Shown: positions 1 to 5,416 of the stretch, in pieces
Layout of the letters: the number at the start of each line of letters is the position of its first letter
Numbering within the stretch: position 1 is the stretch's first letter
Source: CAYILC01 sp964364145
Lineage (GTDB): Bacteria > Patescibacteriota > Microgenomatia > UBA1400 > UBA12028
DNA: 11,452 nucleotides
Assembly: GCA_964364145.1 (NCBI GenBank)
Contig: CAYILC010000026.1
Span: 1-11,452 of the forward strand
Direction: 5' to 3'
Notes under the pieces: model-generated
Told to the model about the DNA's origin: nothing
The model's input: the letters and a program-made list of their open reading frames with translations, nothing else
Database searches by the model: none
Position numbers and translations under genes: made by a program

Positions 1-298
1 TACCTTCACTTACACCATCTGAAATCCTGGAATTTGTTTTGCGCGCACTATAGTTTAGGCGATGTATCAGCTTTGCAACAAACATATTGTCGCACCATTT
101 CCACAGTATTCCCCATAAAAATTGGAGTTTCCATGACGTTAATATCGCATATGCAAAAGGAAATACGTCTGGGGTTGGATCGAATACTTGAACCTCAATA
201 TCATCTTGAATATGCATTTTAATTGCATCAATCATTCCCTTGGTTAAAGAGATATGTCCACCGCCTGCTCTATTGGTAATAATCGCAACTTTTTTCAT
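1..298 (-). CDS. MGDG-synthase-like glycosyltransferase, N-terminal part (runs off the left edge)
   Basis: Reading the minus strand from the ATG at 298 gives an open frame of 99 codons that leaves the window without a stop. The protein starts MKKVAIITNRAGGGHISLTK. The glycine-rich GGGHxSLT loop right after the first beta strand is typical of the N-terminal domain of monogalactosyldiacylglycerol synthase-like and MurG-like glycosyltransferases, which move a sugar from a nucleotide sugar to a lipid acceptor at the membrane. The following residues VFDPTPDVFPF and a tryptophan-rich helix (WKLQFLWGILWKWC) also fit that family's acceptor-binding domain. The donor-binding C-terminal half lies outside the window, so the substrate cannot be inferred. 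It is divergent from tRNA-Gln. I see no strong -10 box at leaderless distance here; TATGAG ends 11 bases upstream. Confidence 0.72.
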   Translation of the reverse strand, partial: MKKVAIITNRAGGGHISLTKGMIDAIKMHIQDDIEVQVFDPTPDVFPFAYAILTSWKLQFLWGILWKWCDNMFVAKLIHRLNYSARKTNSRISDGVSEG

Positions 299-358
299 AG
301 GCTTATGGGCTCATAGTAGCATAACCGAATGTGATGCATACGATTTCTCTTGATGCGG

Positions 359-364
359 TATAAT
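359..364 (+). promoter_or_regulatory. -10 box of tRNA-Gln
   Basis: A perfect TATAAT lies 15 bases before the mature tRNA 5' end, so transcription would start around 371. No convincing -35 is seen at 16-18 bases upstream. Confidence 0.6.
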
Positions 365-379
365 CATCGGTGAGAAGTT

Positions 380-450
380 TGCCCGGTCGTCTAACGGTAG
401 GACAGTGCCCTTTGAAGGCATTTATCGGGGTCCGAATCCCTGCTGGGCAA
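380..450 (+). tRNA. tRNA-Gln (anticodon UUG)
   Basis: A full cloverleaf folds by eye. The acceptor stem pairs 380-386 with 443-449, including the weak U1-A72 pair common in glutamine tRNAs. The D-arm is GTC/GAC (389-403). The anticodon stem is 405-409 with 417-421, and its loop CTTTGAA places UUG at 412-414. The T-arm is 426-442 with loop TCCGAAT. The discriminator base is A450 and the next bases are CAC, so CCA is not encoded and must be added after transcription. It sits between the divergent glycosyltransferase and the HAD gene pair. Confidence 0.95.
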
Positions 451-473
451 CACGCAATAGGATTACAAAATAC

Positions 474-479
474 TATAAT
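474..479 (+). promoter_or_regulatory. -10 box giving a near-leaderless HAD mRNA
   Basis: A perfect TATAAT ends 8 bases before the ATG at 488, and no Shine-Dalgarno sequence lies between. It begins 24 bases after the tRNA-Gln gene, so this gene has its own promoter rather than relying on tRNA read-through. Confidence 0.6.
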
Positions 480-487
480 ACTAAGAT

Positions 488-1114
488 ATGACTTCATTCG
501 TATATTTTGATGTGGGAGGCGTAGTAGCATTAGACTTCAGTGGAACTAATAAGTGGCAAGAACTTAAGCAAGAATTAGGTATACCTTCAGGAATGAACCA
601 ACAGTTTGATGACTTTTGGCATGAGTATGGGAATGAGGTTTGCATAGGTAGAGACGTAGAAACTTTACTACCTCTTCTAAAAAAACGATTCAATATTCAT
701 GTACAAGATAATTATTCATTATTAATTGACGGGTTTATTAATCGGTTCGAAAAGAATACATCAATATTGTCGGTCATTGAAAGAGTTCATTCACAATTCA
801 AGATTGGACTTTTGACAAACATGTACCCAAGAATGCTTGATGAAATGAGAAAACGAGGACTTATTTTTGATATAAATTGGGATGTGATAATCGATTCAAG
901 TAAAGAAAGATTACAGAAACCTGATCCTAAGATATTTAAACTTGCAGAAAAGAAAGCTGGTGTTAGTGGAGGAGAAATTCTTTTCGTAGAAAATAGTCAG
1001 ATGCATATAGATGTAGCCAAAACTTTTGGTTGGCAAACATTCTTTTACGATTCGTCTTATCCAAAGAAAGCCAGTTACAATCTGGATAAATTATTTGAGA
1101 AAGTATCGTATTAA
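488..1114 (+). CDS. HAD-superfamily hydrolase, epoxide-hydrolase-N/YihX-like, with altered acid motifs
   Basis: This 208-residue protein has the HAD order of motifs. Motif I is FDVGGVV with nucleophile D8, motif II is LLTN with T110, motif III is KPDP with K144, and motif IV is LFVEN at 165-169, followed by HIDVAKTFGW. HAD enzymes form a phosphoaspartate on the first Asp. The general acid usually found two residues later is Gly (G10) here, as in the YihX/epoxide-hydrolase N-terminal group, and the usual Asp-Asp of motif IV is Glu-Asn. Cap residues lie between motifs I and II (about 20-95). It may be a weak or specialised phosphatase, or a non-hydrolytic member. The gene is AT-rich and is followed 68 bases later by a second HAD gene. 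The substrate is unknown. Confidence 0.82.
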   Translation: MTSFVYFDVGGVVALDFSGTNKWQELKQELGIPSGMNQQFDDFWHEYGNEVCIGRDVETLLPLLKKRFNIHVQDNYSLLIDGFINRFEKNTSILSVIERVHSQFKIGLLTNMYPRMLDEMRKRGLIFDINWDVIIDSSKERLQKPDPKIFKLAEKKAGVSGGEILFVENSQMHIDVAKTFGWQTFFYDSSYPKKASYNLDKLFEKVSY

Positions 1115-1147
1115 GGTATAAGGACCAACTAGGTCTAGAATGGCCAA

Positions 1148-1176
1148 TCAACATAATAACGACCACCTGATACAAT
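1148..1176 (+). promoter_or_regulatory. Promoter of the second HAD gene (leaderless)
   Basis: TCAACA (1148-1153, 4 of 6 to consensus) and TACAAT (1171-1176) are 17 bases apart. The -10 ends 6 bases before the ATG at 1183, so the transcript should begin at or next to the start codon. Confidence 0.6.
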
Positions 1177-1182
1177 ATCTGA

Positions 1183-1773
1183 ATGACTCTCGACGCATAT
1201 CTTCAAAAAGTTCATAAAACGCACTTGATTTTCGATTTTGACGAAACTTTAGTAAAGCTTATTTTACCTTGGGATCATTGGGAAGATGCAATAAAAGGCA
1301 CACTTATCAAACTGGATAAAACGATTTATGAAAACTACAAAAAGGAAAAAATTTCTTTAAGCGACCTAATGAATCAATATGTTCTAAAGTTCGGTAAACA
1401 AACAAGAGATTTACTAAAAACAAATGCCGTTCATTTTGAAACAACATATTTACAAGATGTCATTCCTAATAATGAACTCATAGATTTTATAAAACATACT
1501 AAAAAATACACAATGTTTGTATGGTCTTCTAACACACGACCAACAGTACAAAAAGTATTGCATGATTATGGAATTTGGAATACCTTTGAAAAAGTAATAA
1601 CTAGTTTGGATGTGGACCTCCTGAAACCGTATACAGAAGGATTTAATCAGATTTACGATCCGATAATTCCTAAAAAAAGATATATCATCATTGGCGATAG
1701 TGATAGTGATAAAGAGGCGGCGAAACGGTTAAGGGTAGACTTTTTTCTCATAGACTATTTTAAAACTGTATAA
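1183..1773 (+). CDS. HAD-superfamily hydrolase (phosphatase-like)
   Basis: A 196-residue protein with intact HAD catalytic motifs. Motif I is FDFDET (nucleophile D18, acid D20), motif II is VWSSNTR (S116), motif III lysine is K148 in LLKPYTEGF, and motif IV is IIIGDSDSD (D172, D176) binding Mg2+. The roughly 90 residues between motifs I and II form an alpha-helical C1 cap. It is expected to be a soluble phosphatase or phosphoglycolate-phosphatase-like enzyme; its substrate cannot be read from the sequence. It follows another HAD gene of a different subfamily but has its own promoter. Sampled lines of this gene are only about 25-35% GC, against about 38-47% in hflX next door, which hints at a different origin. 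Its stop codon lies inside the -10 box of hflX. Confidence 0.85.
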   Translation: MTLDAYLQKVHKTHLIFDFDETLVKLILPWDHWEDAIKGTLIKLDKTIYENYKKEKISLSDLMNQYVLKFGKQTRDLLKTNAVHFETTYLQDVIPNNELIDFIKHTKKYTMFVWSSNTRPTVQKVLHDYGIWNTFEKVITSLDVDLLKPYTEGFNQIYDPIIPKKRYIIIGDSDSDKEAAKRLRVDFFLIDYFKTV

Positions 1774-1774
1774 T
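1769..1774 (+). promoter_or_regulatory. -10 box of hflX (leaderless), overlapping the upstream stop codon
   Basis: A perfect TATAAT ends 6 bases before the hflX ATG at 1781. The TAA stop of the preceding HAD gene (1771-1773) is embedded in the hexamer, so one sequence does both jobs. No Shine-Dalgarno sequence lies in between. Confidence 0.65.
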
Positions 1775-1780
1775 TCATTT

Positions 1781-2893
1781 ATGTTCTCGCAAATAAAAAA
1801 TCCGCAATTTATAATCATTTCTCTCGTACCGTACGACGAAGATAGAGCAATAACACGCGCACATGCCGACGAAGTTGAGTCGTTAGTGAAAACATTTGGT
1901 GGGATTGTGTATGCAAATATTTCGCAAAATGCTGCGCGGGCAGACGGAGCAACATATATTGGTACGGGTAAAGCGCATCAACTCGCTGATCAAGCTGTTG
2001 CTGACGAGATCGATGTCGTAGTGGTGAATGATAACATCAGATCAAGCCAACTTTACGCGCTCAAATCCATTTTTGAACAAAAAAAACCAGACATTCAAAT
2101 TTGGGACCGCACCGATCTTATTTTGCAGATCTTTAAAAAACACGCTTCAACCGCAGAGGCAAAACTGCAGATTCAACTTGCCGATGTTCGACACAAAGGA
2201 TCGGAGACTCGGGAGATCAATCTTTCTCTATCGAAACAGGGATCTGGTGTTGGATCGCGTGGTCAGGGAGAAACCAATACTGTTTTGTTGAAACGCATGT
2301 GGAAAGACGAGATGCGAAGTATTCGGAAGCACCTTGAAAAAATGAGTGCGAATCGAACACGGCAGATTGAGCATCGAAGGCGCATTGGTCTGCCAACGAT
2401 TTCCATTGTGGGATATACCAACTCGGGAAAATCCACACTGTTTAATCTATTGAGCAAGAAAAATACTCTTGTTGCAAATGCGTTGTTTGCCACACTAGAT
2501 AGCAGTGTTGGCAAGCTCTATTTGCCGACACTAGGACGTGAGGCGTTTATCACCGATACCATCGGCTTTGTTCAAAACTTGCCGACAGACCTTATCGACG
2601 CATTTACATCTACACTTCTGGAGACCGTGAATGCTGATCTCCTCCTCCATGTCATTGATATCTCGGACAGCCAAATGGTGGAAAAGATTGCGGTTGTCGA
2701 AAACATTTTAAAAAATCTCAAGTTGCAAACTAAAAAGCAGATCTATGTTTTTAACAAAGTTGAGTTGGCAACTAATGACAAAACACGGGAGCTAAAAGAA
2801 CAGTTTGCGTCATTTCATCCGCAGTTCATCAGCGCTAAAACCGGAGATGGTACGCAGGAGTTAGTGGAAACGATTCAAAAAGAATTGATGTAA
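1781..2893 (+). CDS. hflX: GTPase HflX
   Basis: A 370-residue ribosome-associated GTPase of the Obg-HflX group. In studied bacteria HflX binds the 50S subunit and splits stalled 70S ribosomes under stress. The N-terminal HflX domain includes the family signature GTGKAHQL (61-68) and the glycine-rich GSRGQGETN (158-166), followed by a charged helical linker. The G domain shows G1 GYTNSGKST (211-219), G2 FATLD (T238), G3 DTIGF (259-263), G4 NKVE (325-328) and G5 SAK (351-353). Length is a little under that of E. coli HflX, which has a longer C-terminal tail. The only oddity is Glu in place of the usual Asp at the end of the G4 motif NKxD. It has its own promoter and converges on the zinc-ribbon gene with only 4 bases between the stops. 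Confidence 0.96.
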   Translation: MFSQIKNPQFIIISLVPYDEDRAITRAHADEVESLVKTFGGIVYANISQNAARADGATYIGTGKAHQLADQAVADEIDVVVVNDNIRSSQLYALKSIFEQKKPDIQIWDRTDLILQIFKKHASTAEAKLQIQLADVRHKGSETREINLSLSKQGSGVGSRGQGETNTVLLKRMWKDEMRSIRKHLEKMSANRTRQIEHRRRIGLPTISIVGYTNSGKSTLFNLLSKKNTLVANALFATLDSSVGKLYLPTLGREAFITDTIGFVQNLPTDLIDAFTSTLLETVNADLLLHVIDISDSQMVEKIAVVENILKNLKLQTKKQIYVFNKVELATNDKTRELKEQFASFHPQFISAKTGDGTQELVETIQKELM

Positions 2894-2897
2894 TCGT

Positions 2898-3437
2898 TTA
2901 AAACTCTGACGTTGGAGGTGGAGGCAAGAACTCCTCGCCGTTATCTTCCTGTTTTGAAGCATACTCACCCGCCTTCAACCATTGAACATACGCGCAACCA
3001 GTTGCTTGACGAGCCTTACTATCCCAACCACTCGTGGAACACTTTTTCATCTTTTTGCCTGCGGATGTGGTAAACAACACTAATTTTTTGCCACATTCCG
3101 GGCAATCTTCATCCAACTGTTCGGTTGTTCCATTGATCCATTCGATATAATCGCATCCTTCGGCCTTTTTCGTTTCTTTGTTCCAGACATTTGTGGAACA
3201 CTTTTTCATCTTTTTGCCAAACCGTGTTTCTGCTAAAACGATTGGCGAGCCACATTTTGGACAGTTCTCATCGAGTGTTTTGGTCTCTGCTTGGATCCAC
3301 TTCACGTACTCACACCCTTCGTTCTTTTTCGTCTCTTTATTCCAGCTCCCTTTCGAGCATCGTTGAAGTTGCCGACCAGTACTTGTCGTTGTGACTTCTG
3401 ATAATGGTGCACCGCACTTGGGACATGGATCTTGCAT
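2898..3437 (-). CDS. Three-repeat zinc-ribbon protein, topoisomerase-type C4 fingers
   Basis: A 179-residue protein made of three tandem units of about 53-54 residues, each with four cysteines in the same pattern: C5, C8, C27, C42; C59, C62, C80, C95; C112, C115, C133, C148. Each unit reads roughly CPxCGxxL, a beta hairpin with GxxxxxCS, a conserved W, then GCxYxxW. This resembles the zinc fingers at the C-terminus of bacterial topoisomerase I, which bind single-stranded DNA, but no topoisomerase domain is present and the frame is complete. The tail (after about residue 157) is acidic and ends in a run of four prolines. It is inferred to be a stand-alone nucleic-acid-binding protein binding three zinc ions. 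The start at 3437 is supported by a -10 box 6 bases upstream. Confidence 0.8.
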   Translation of the reverse strand: MQDPCPKCGAPLSEVTTTSTGRQLQRCSKGSWNKETKKNEGCEYVKWIQAETKTLDENCPKCGSPIVLAETRFGKKMKKCSTNVWNKETKKAEGCDYIEWINGTTEQLDEDCPECGKKLVLFTTSAGKKMKKCSTSGWDSKARQATGCAYVQWLKAGEYASKQEDNGEEFLPPPPTSEF

Positions 3438-3443
3438 CCCAGT

Positions 3444-3452
3444 ACTATATCA
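3444..3452 (-). promoter_or_regulatory. Extended -10 promoter of the zinc-ribbon gene (leaderless)
   Basis: On the minus strand the sequence reads TGA-TATAGT, an extended -10 (TGN plus hexamer). The hexamer ends exactly 6 bases before the ATG at 3437 and there is no ribosome binding site. A good -35 is lacking, as expected for extended -10 promoters. Confidence 0.6.
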
Positions 3453-3491
3453 GACTTATCGAAATATTTATTATGCAGTTGTGTTTCTTCG

Positions 3492-3518
3492 AAATTCTTC
3501 CGAGTGATTTCAGAATTT
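3492..3518. repeat. Inverted repeat between divergent promoters
   Basis: AAATTCT (3492-3498) and AGAATTT (3512-3518) are perfect complements separated by 13 bases. They end 6 bases before the TTGACA of the SpeD-like gene and lie upstream of the divergent zinc-ribbon promoter. It could be an operator, but 7-base arms in AT-rich DNA can occur by chance. Confidence 0.3.
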
Positions 3519-3524
3519 TCCATA

Positions 3525-3553
3525 TTGACAAAGATGAGAAACCTGTTCATATA
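3525..3553 (+). promoter_or_regulatory. Promoter of the SpeD-like gene (leaderless)
   Basis: A perfect TTGACA (3525-3530) is 17 bases from CATATA (3548-3553), which ends 5 bases before the ATG at 3559. TATAGA at 3550-3555 is an alternative -10 with a 19-base spacer. No Shine-Dalgarno sequence is present. Confidence 0.55.
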
Positions 3554-3558
3554 GATAT

Positions 3559-3945
3559 ATGTTATATTCACCAAATCCAGACGAAAAAGACATGTTTGGT
3601 CAGGAACTCATTCTCAATATGTATGATTGCGATCTAGCAACAATCTCATCTGCAAAAGAGATAAAGAAATTCGTGATAAACCTTTGTGACAACGTGATTA
3701 AGATGAAAAGATTTGGTGAACCATTCATTCCGCATTTTGGTCACGATAACCCAGTTACAACAGGATATTCACTTGTGCAGCTTATTGAAACAAGTGCCGT
3801 AACAGCACATTTTTCCGAGTCCACACGAAGCGTATATCTCAACATTTTTTCCTGCGCATGGTTTGATCCCAAAAAAACCGAGGAATTTTGCAAGAAGTTC
3901 TTTGGTGCAAAACGCGCTGAATCTCACTTTATCAAAAGAAACTGA
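3559..3945 (+). CDS. speD: SpeD-family pyruvoyl-dependent decarboxylase (AdoMet decarboxylase-like)
   Basis: A 128-residue protein, full length for the class 1B S-adenosylmethionine decarboxylase fold that supplies aminopropyl groups for spermidine. The start (GQELILNMYDCD, 14-25) and end (FDPKKTEEFCKKFFGAKR) match the family. Compared from memory with T. maritima SpeD, its Ser55, Ser63, His68 and Cys83 match S71, S79, H84 and C99 with identical spacing, so self-cleavage would fall between T78 and S79, giving 78- and 50-residue chains. However, the usual ESHxxIHTWPE motif is replaced by ETSAVTAHFSES: the Glu before the cleaved bond is moved back one position and WPE is lost. SpeD relatives that use arginine or ornithine are known, so the substrate is uncertain. 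No speE lies nearby. The GIY-YIG gene follows after 3 bases. Confidence 0.8.
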   Translation: MLYSPNPDEKDMFGQELILNMYDCDLATISSAKEIKKFVINLCDNVIKMKRFGEPFIPHFGHDNPVTTGYSLVQLIETSAVTAHFSESTRSVYLNIFSCAWFDPKKTEEFCKKFFGAKRAESHFIKRN

Positions 3946-3948
3946 TTG

Positions 3949-4224
3949 ATGACAGCTCAAAGGTATACCGTCTATATCCTTCATACTTCTGCAAATACCC
4001 TATATATTGGTCAAACGAATAATCTTGAAAAAAGATTAGCGGAACATCGACTGCATAATCTTCGATCGGCAAAATACATGAGATACTTTTCATCTTTCAC
4101 GCTGAAATATACGGAAGAATTTTCATCAAGAAGCGAGGCGATGAAGAGAGAAGCTCAACTTAAAAAACTGCCGAGGGTGAAAAAAGAAGCGCTAATTCAC
4201 AGAAATAATCGTGTAATTCTTTAG
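3949..4224 (+). CDS. GIY-YIG nuclease-domain protein (UPF0213-like)
   Basis: A 91-residue single-domain protein. The GIY-YIG core is visible as YTVYIL (6-11), then LYIGQTNNLEKRLAEH (18-33) with the catalytic-type Arg R29, and a downstream EAMKREAQLKK (63-73) carrying the conserved Glu and Lys. These small stand-alone proteins are related to the UvrC and homing-endonuclease domain. Their role is mostly unknown, with DNA repair or processing often suggested. The ATG at 3949 is used because it begins just before the YTVYI strand; a TTG at 3946 is also in frame. Only 3 bases separate it from the SpeD-like stop, so the two are probably co-transcribed, although no clear Shine-Dalgarno sequence is visible. 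Its 3' end overlaps the convergent greA by 33 bases. Confidence 0.85.
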   Translation: MTAQRYTVYILHTSANTLYIGQTNNLEKRLAEHRLHNLRSAKYMRYFSSFTLKYTEEFSSRSEAMKREAQLKKLPRVKKEALIHRNNRVIL

Positions 4225-4665
4225 ACCCGATGGCGCCATGACCACAATTTTGTCCCCCACTTTTTTCCCAAATATCGCTTTTCCGATAGGACTTTTTAAA
4301 GACAGCTTTTGTTGTTGTGGATCGGATTCATATCCATCTACAAGCATAAACTGTAATGTTTTATTGCCATCAGTTATGCTTACTTGCGAGCCGAACGCAA
4401 TACTACCTGTATGTTGGATAGTAACAACTTTGCCAAACCGAAGCAAGTAATTAAGGCGACGAAGTTCTCGATCAATCGCGCTTAACTCAAATCGTGCTGC
4501 TTTATACGCGCCATTTTCCGAGAGATCGCCCATCTCGCGTGCGGTTCGAAGATTAACAACGGCGCCCACGCGTTTTTCTGTGAGTGCAGCAATGTCGTCT
4601 TTGACTTTCTGGTACCCGGTTTGGGTAAACTGAATCATCTTTGGTAATGCAATCTTAGAGATCAT
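4192..4665 (-). CDS. greA: Transcription elongation factor GreA
   Basis: A 157-residue protein when started at 4665, matching the usual GreA length of about 158. GreA enters the RNA polymerase secondary channel and stimulates cleavage of backtracked RNA. The N-terminal coiled coil carries the signature AREMGDLSENGAY (42-54) with the tip acids D47 and E50, which correspond to the catalytic pair of E. coli GreA. The C-terminal FKBP-like domain includes SPIGKAIFGKKVGDKIVV. The frame is open up to 4722, but the upstream codons add residues absent from GreA, and a perfect TATAAT ends 9 bases before 4665. An ATG at 4638 would also fit the family start. It is divergent from the membrane-anchored protein gene and overlaps the GIY-YIG gene tail to tail. 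Confidence 0.93.
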   Translation of the reverse strand: MISKIALPKMIQFTQTGYQKVKDDIAALTEKRVGAVVNLRTAREMGDLSENGAYKAARFELSAIDRELRRLNYLLRFGKVVTIQHTGSIAFGSQVSITDGNKTLQFMLVDGYESDPQQQKLSLKSPIGKAIFGKKVGDKIVVMAPSGLKNYTIISVN

Positions 4666-4674
4666 GGTCTCGCC

Positions 4675-4680
4675 ATTATA
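4675..4680 (-). promoter_or_regulatory. -10 box of greA
   Basis: A perfect TATAAT on the minus strand ends 9 bases before the ATG at 4665. It lies inside the longer open frame that starts at 4722, which argues against that longer start. Confidence 0.55.
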
Positions 4681-4758
4681 AGGCAATACGTGCTTCTTTG
4701 CTGATGGAGCAAAGTTTTTCATGTTTCCATTGAGTATTTGTGCGATTTAGCATACGCT

Positions 4759-4764
4759 TATACA
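4759..4764 (+). promoter_or_regulatory. Possible -10 box of the membrane-anchored protein gene
   Basis: TATACA ends 4 bases before the ATG at 4769, slightly closer than the usual 6 bases seen in this window. No Shine-Dalgarno sequence or good -35 is visible. Confidence 0.4.
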
Positions 4765-4768
4765 TGCT

Positions 4769-5416
4769 ATGCGACCTCGCCTGCCATGGAGTTTGATCAT
4801 TCTTACGATTATTGGATGTATTGTAATTGCAAACATCGGATTTCTTGACTACGTATATTTTTCCAGTAAATCTGTGGGGATAAAAATTCAACAAAAAGTT
4901 CAAACACCGTTACCAGTTACCACAGAACCCAAAGGATCTATGTGCTCTCCATCGTGTATAACAGCTATCGAGAACGCGACGGCTTCTTCAACTGTGACGA
5001 CTTCAATCTCACAGCAAATCTCGTCCAAAACTCCTGCAAAAACAACGAGTTTACCTAAGGACTACTTTATTCCACTGGGCACCGGATTCACACAAAATAA
5101 CAACTGGGTGGATGTTGGTGGGACAGATATTACCATCAACCCTGCCGACTATGGCAAAATTAAACAGGTTATTTTTCAAGCGAGCATGCATATTCCGGTT
5201 GCGAACGGAACAATCTATGCGCGATTGTATAACGTGACCGATGATCATCCGGTTTGGTATAGCGAGGTTTCTACGGGAGAAGGTGCGAGCATATTGGTTT
5301 CTTCAGCGAATATCACTTTGGATTCGGGAAGTAAACTCTATAGAGTTCAAATTAAAACTTCATTGCAGTATCCATCATATCTTGATTTCTCAAGAATCAA
5401 AATCACGATTCAATAA
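4769..5416 (+). CDS. Membrane-anchored extracellular beta-domain protein, unknown function
   Basis: A 215-residue protein. Residues about 7-31 are hydrophobic after an Arg-rich start (MRPR), giving a signal anchor or uncleaved signal. A Ser/Thr/Pro-rich linker follows (about 45-97) and holds a CSPSC motif (C59, C63) that could form a disulfide. The C-terminal ~115 residues are beta-rich with polar loops (for example WVDVGGTDITI, ARLYNVTDDHPVW, ITLDSGSKLYRVQIK) and no visible catalytic motif, resembling a jelly-roll or carbohydrate-binding-like sandwich. From memory, similar proteins with a TM segment, a C-x3-C motif and this domain occur in Patescibacteria; I cannot verify that here. It probably displays the beta domain on the cell surface. 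It overlaps the convergent dus gene by 14 bases. Confidence 0.7.
   Translation: MRPRLPWSLIILTIIGCIVIANIGFLDYVYFSSKSVGIKIQQKVQTPLPVTTEPKGSMCSPSCITAIENATASSTVTTSISQQISSKTPAKTTSLPKDYFIPLGTGFTQNNNWVDVGGTDITINPADYGKIKQVIFQASMHIPVANGTIYARLYNVTDDHPVWYSEVSTGEGASILVSSANITLDSGSKLYRVQIKTSLQYPSYLDFSRIKITIQ

Noticed and set aside
34..222. Plus-strand open frame opposite the glycosyltransferase
   Set aside because: The minus-strand frame has a recognisable GGGH motif and runs the full length; this one shows no motif.
303..530. Minus-strand open frame across tRNA-Gln
   Set aside because: Its CPAGIRTP-type sequence is the typical false protein from the antisense of a tRNA gene.
1117..1140. GACC-AACTA-GGTC hairpin after the first HAD gene as a terminator
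   Set aside because: The stem is only four pairs and no T-tract follows.
3302..3574. Minus-strand frame overlapping the zinc-ribbon gene and the SpeD-like promoter
   Set aside because: It overlaps the real three-repeat gene in another frame and has no recognisable content.
3784..3861. SpeD-like protein as an inactive pseudoenzyme lacking the pyruvoyl serine
   Set aside because: Aligning on the Glu suggested Ser-to-Thr, but aligning by spacing shows S71, S79, H84 and C99 all match the known catalytic positions with one residue shift.
4666..4722. Longer GreA start at 4722
   Set aside because: It adds residues not found in GreA and would contain the TATAAT at 4675-4680, although GGAAAC upstream of 4722 keeps it from being excluded outright.
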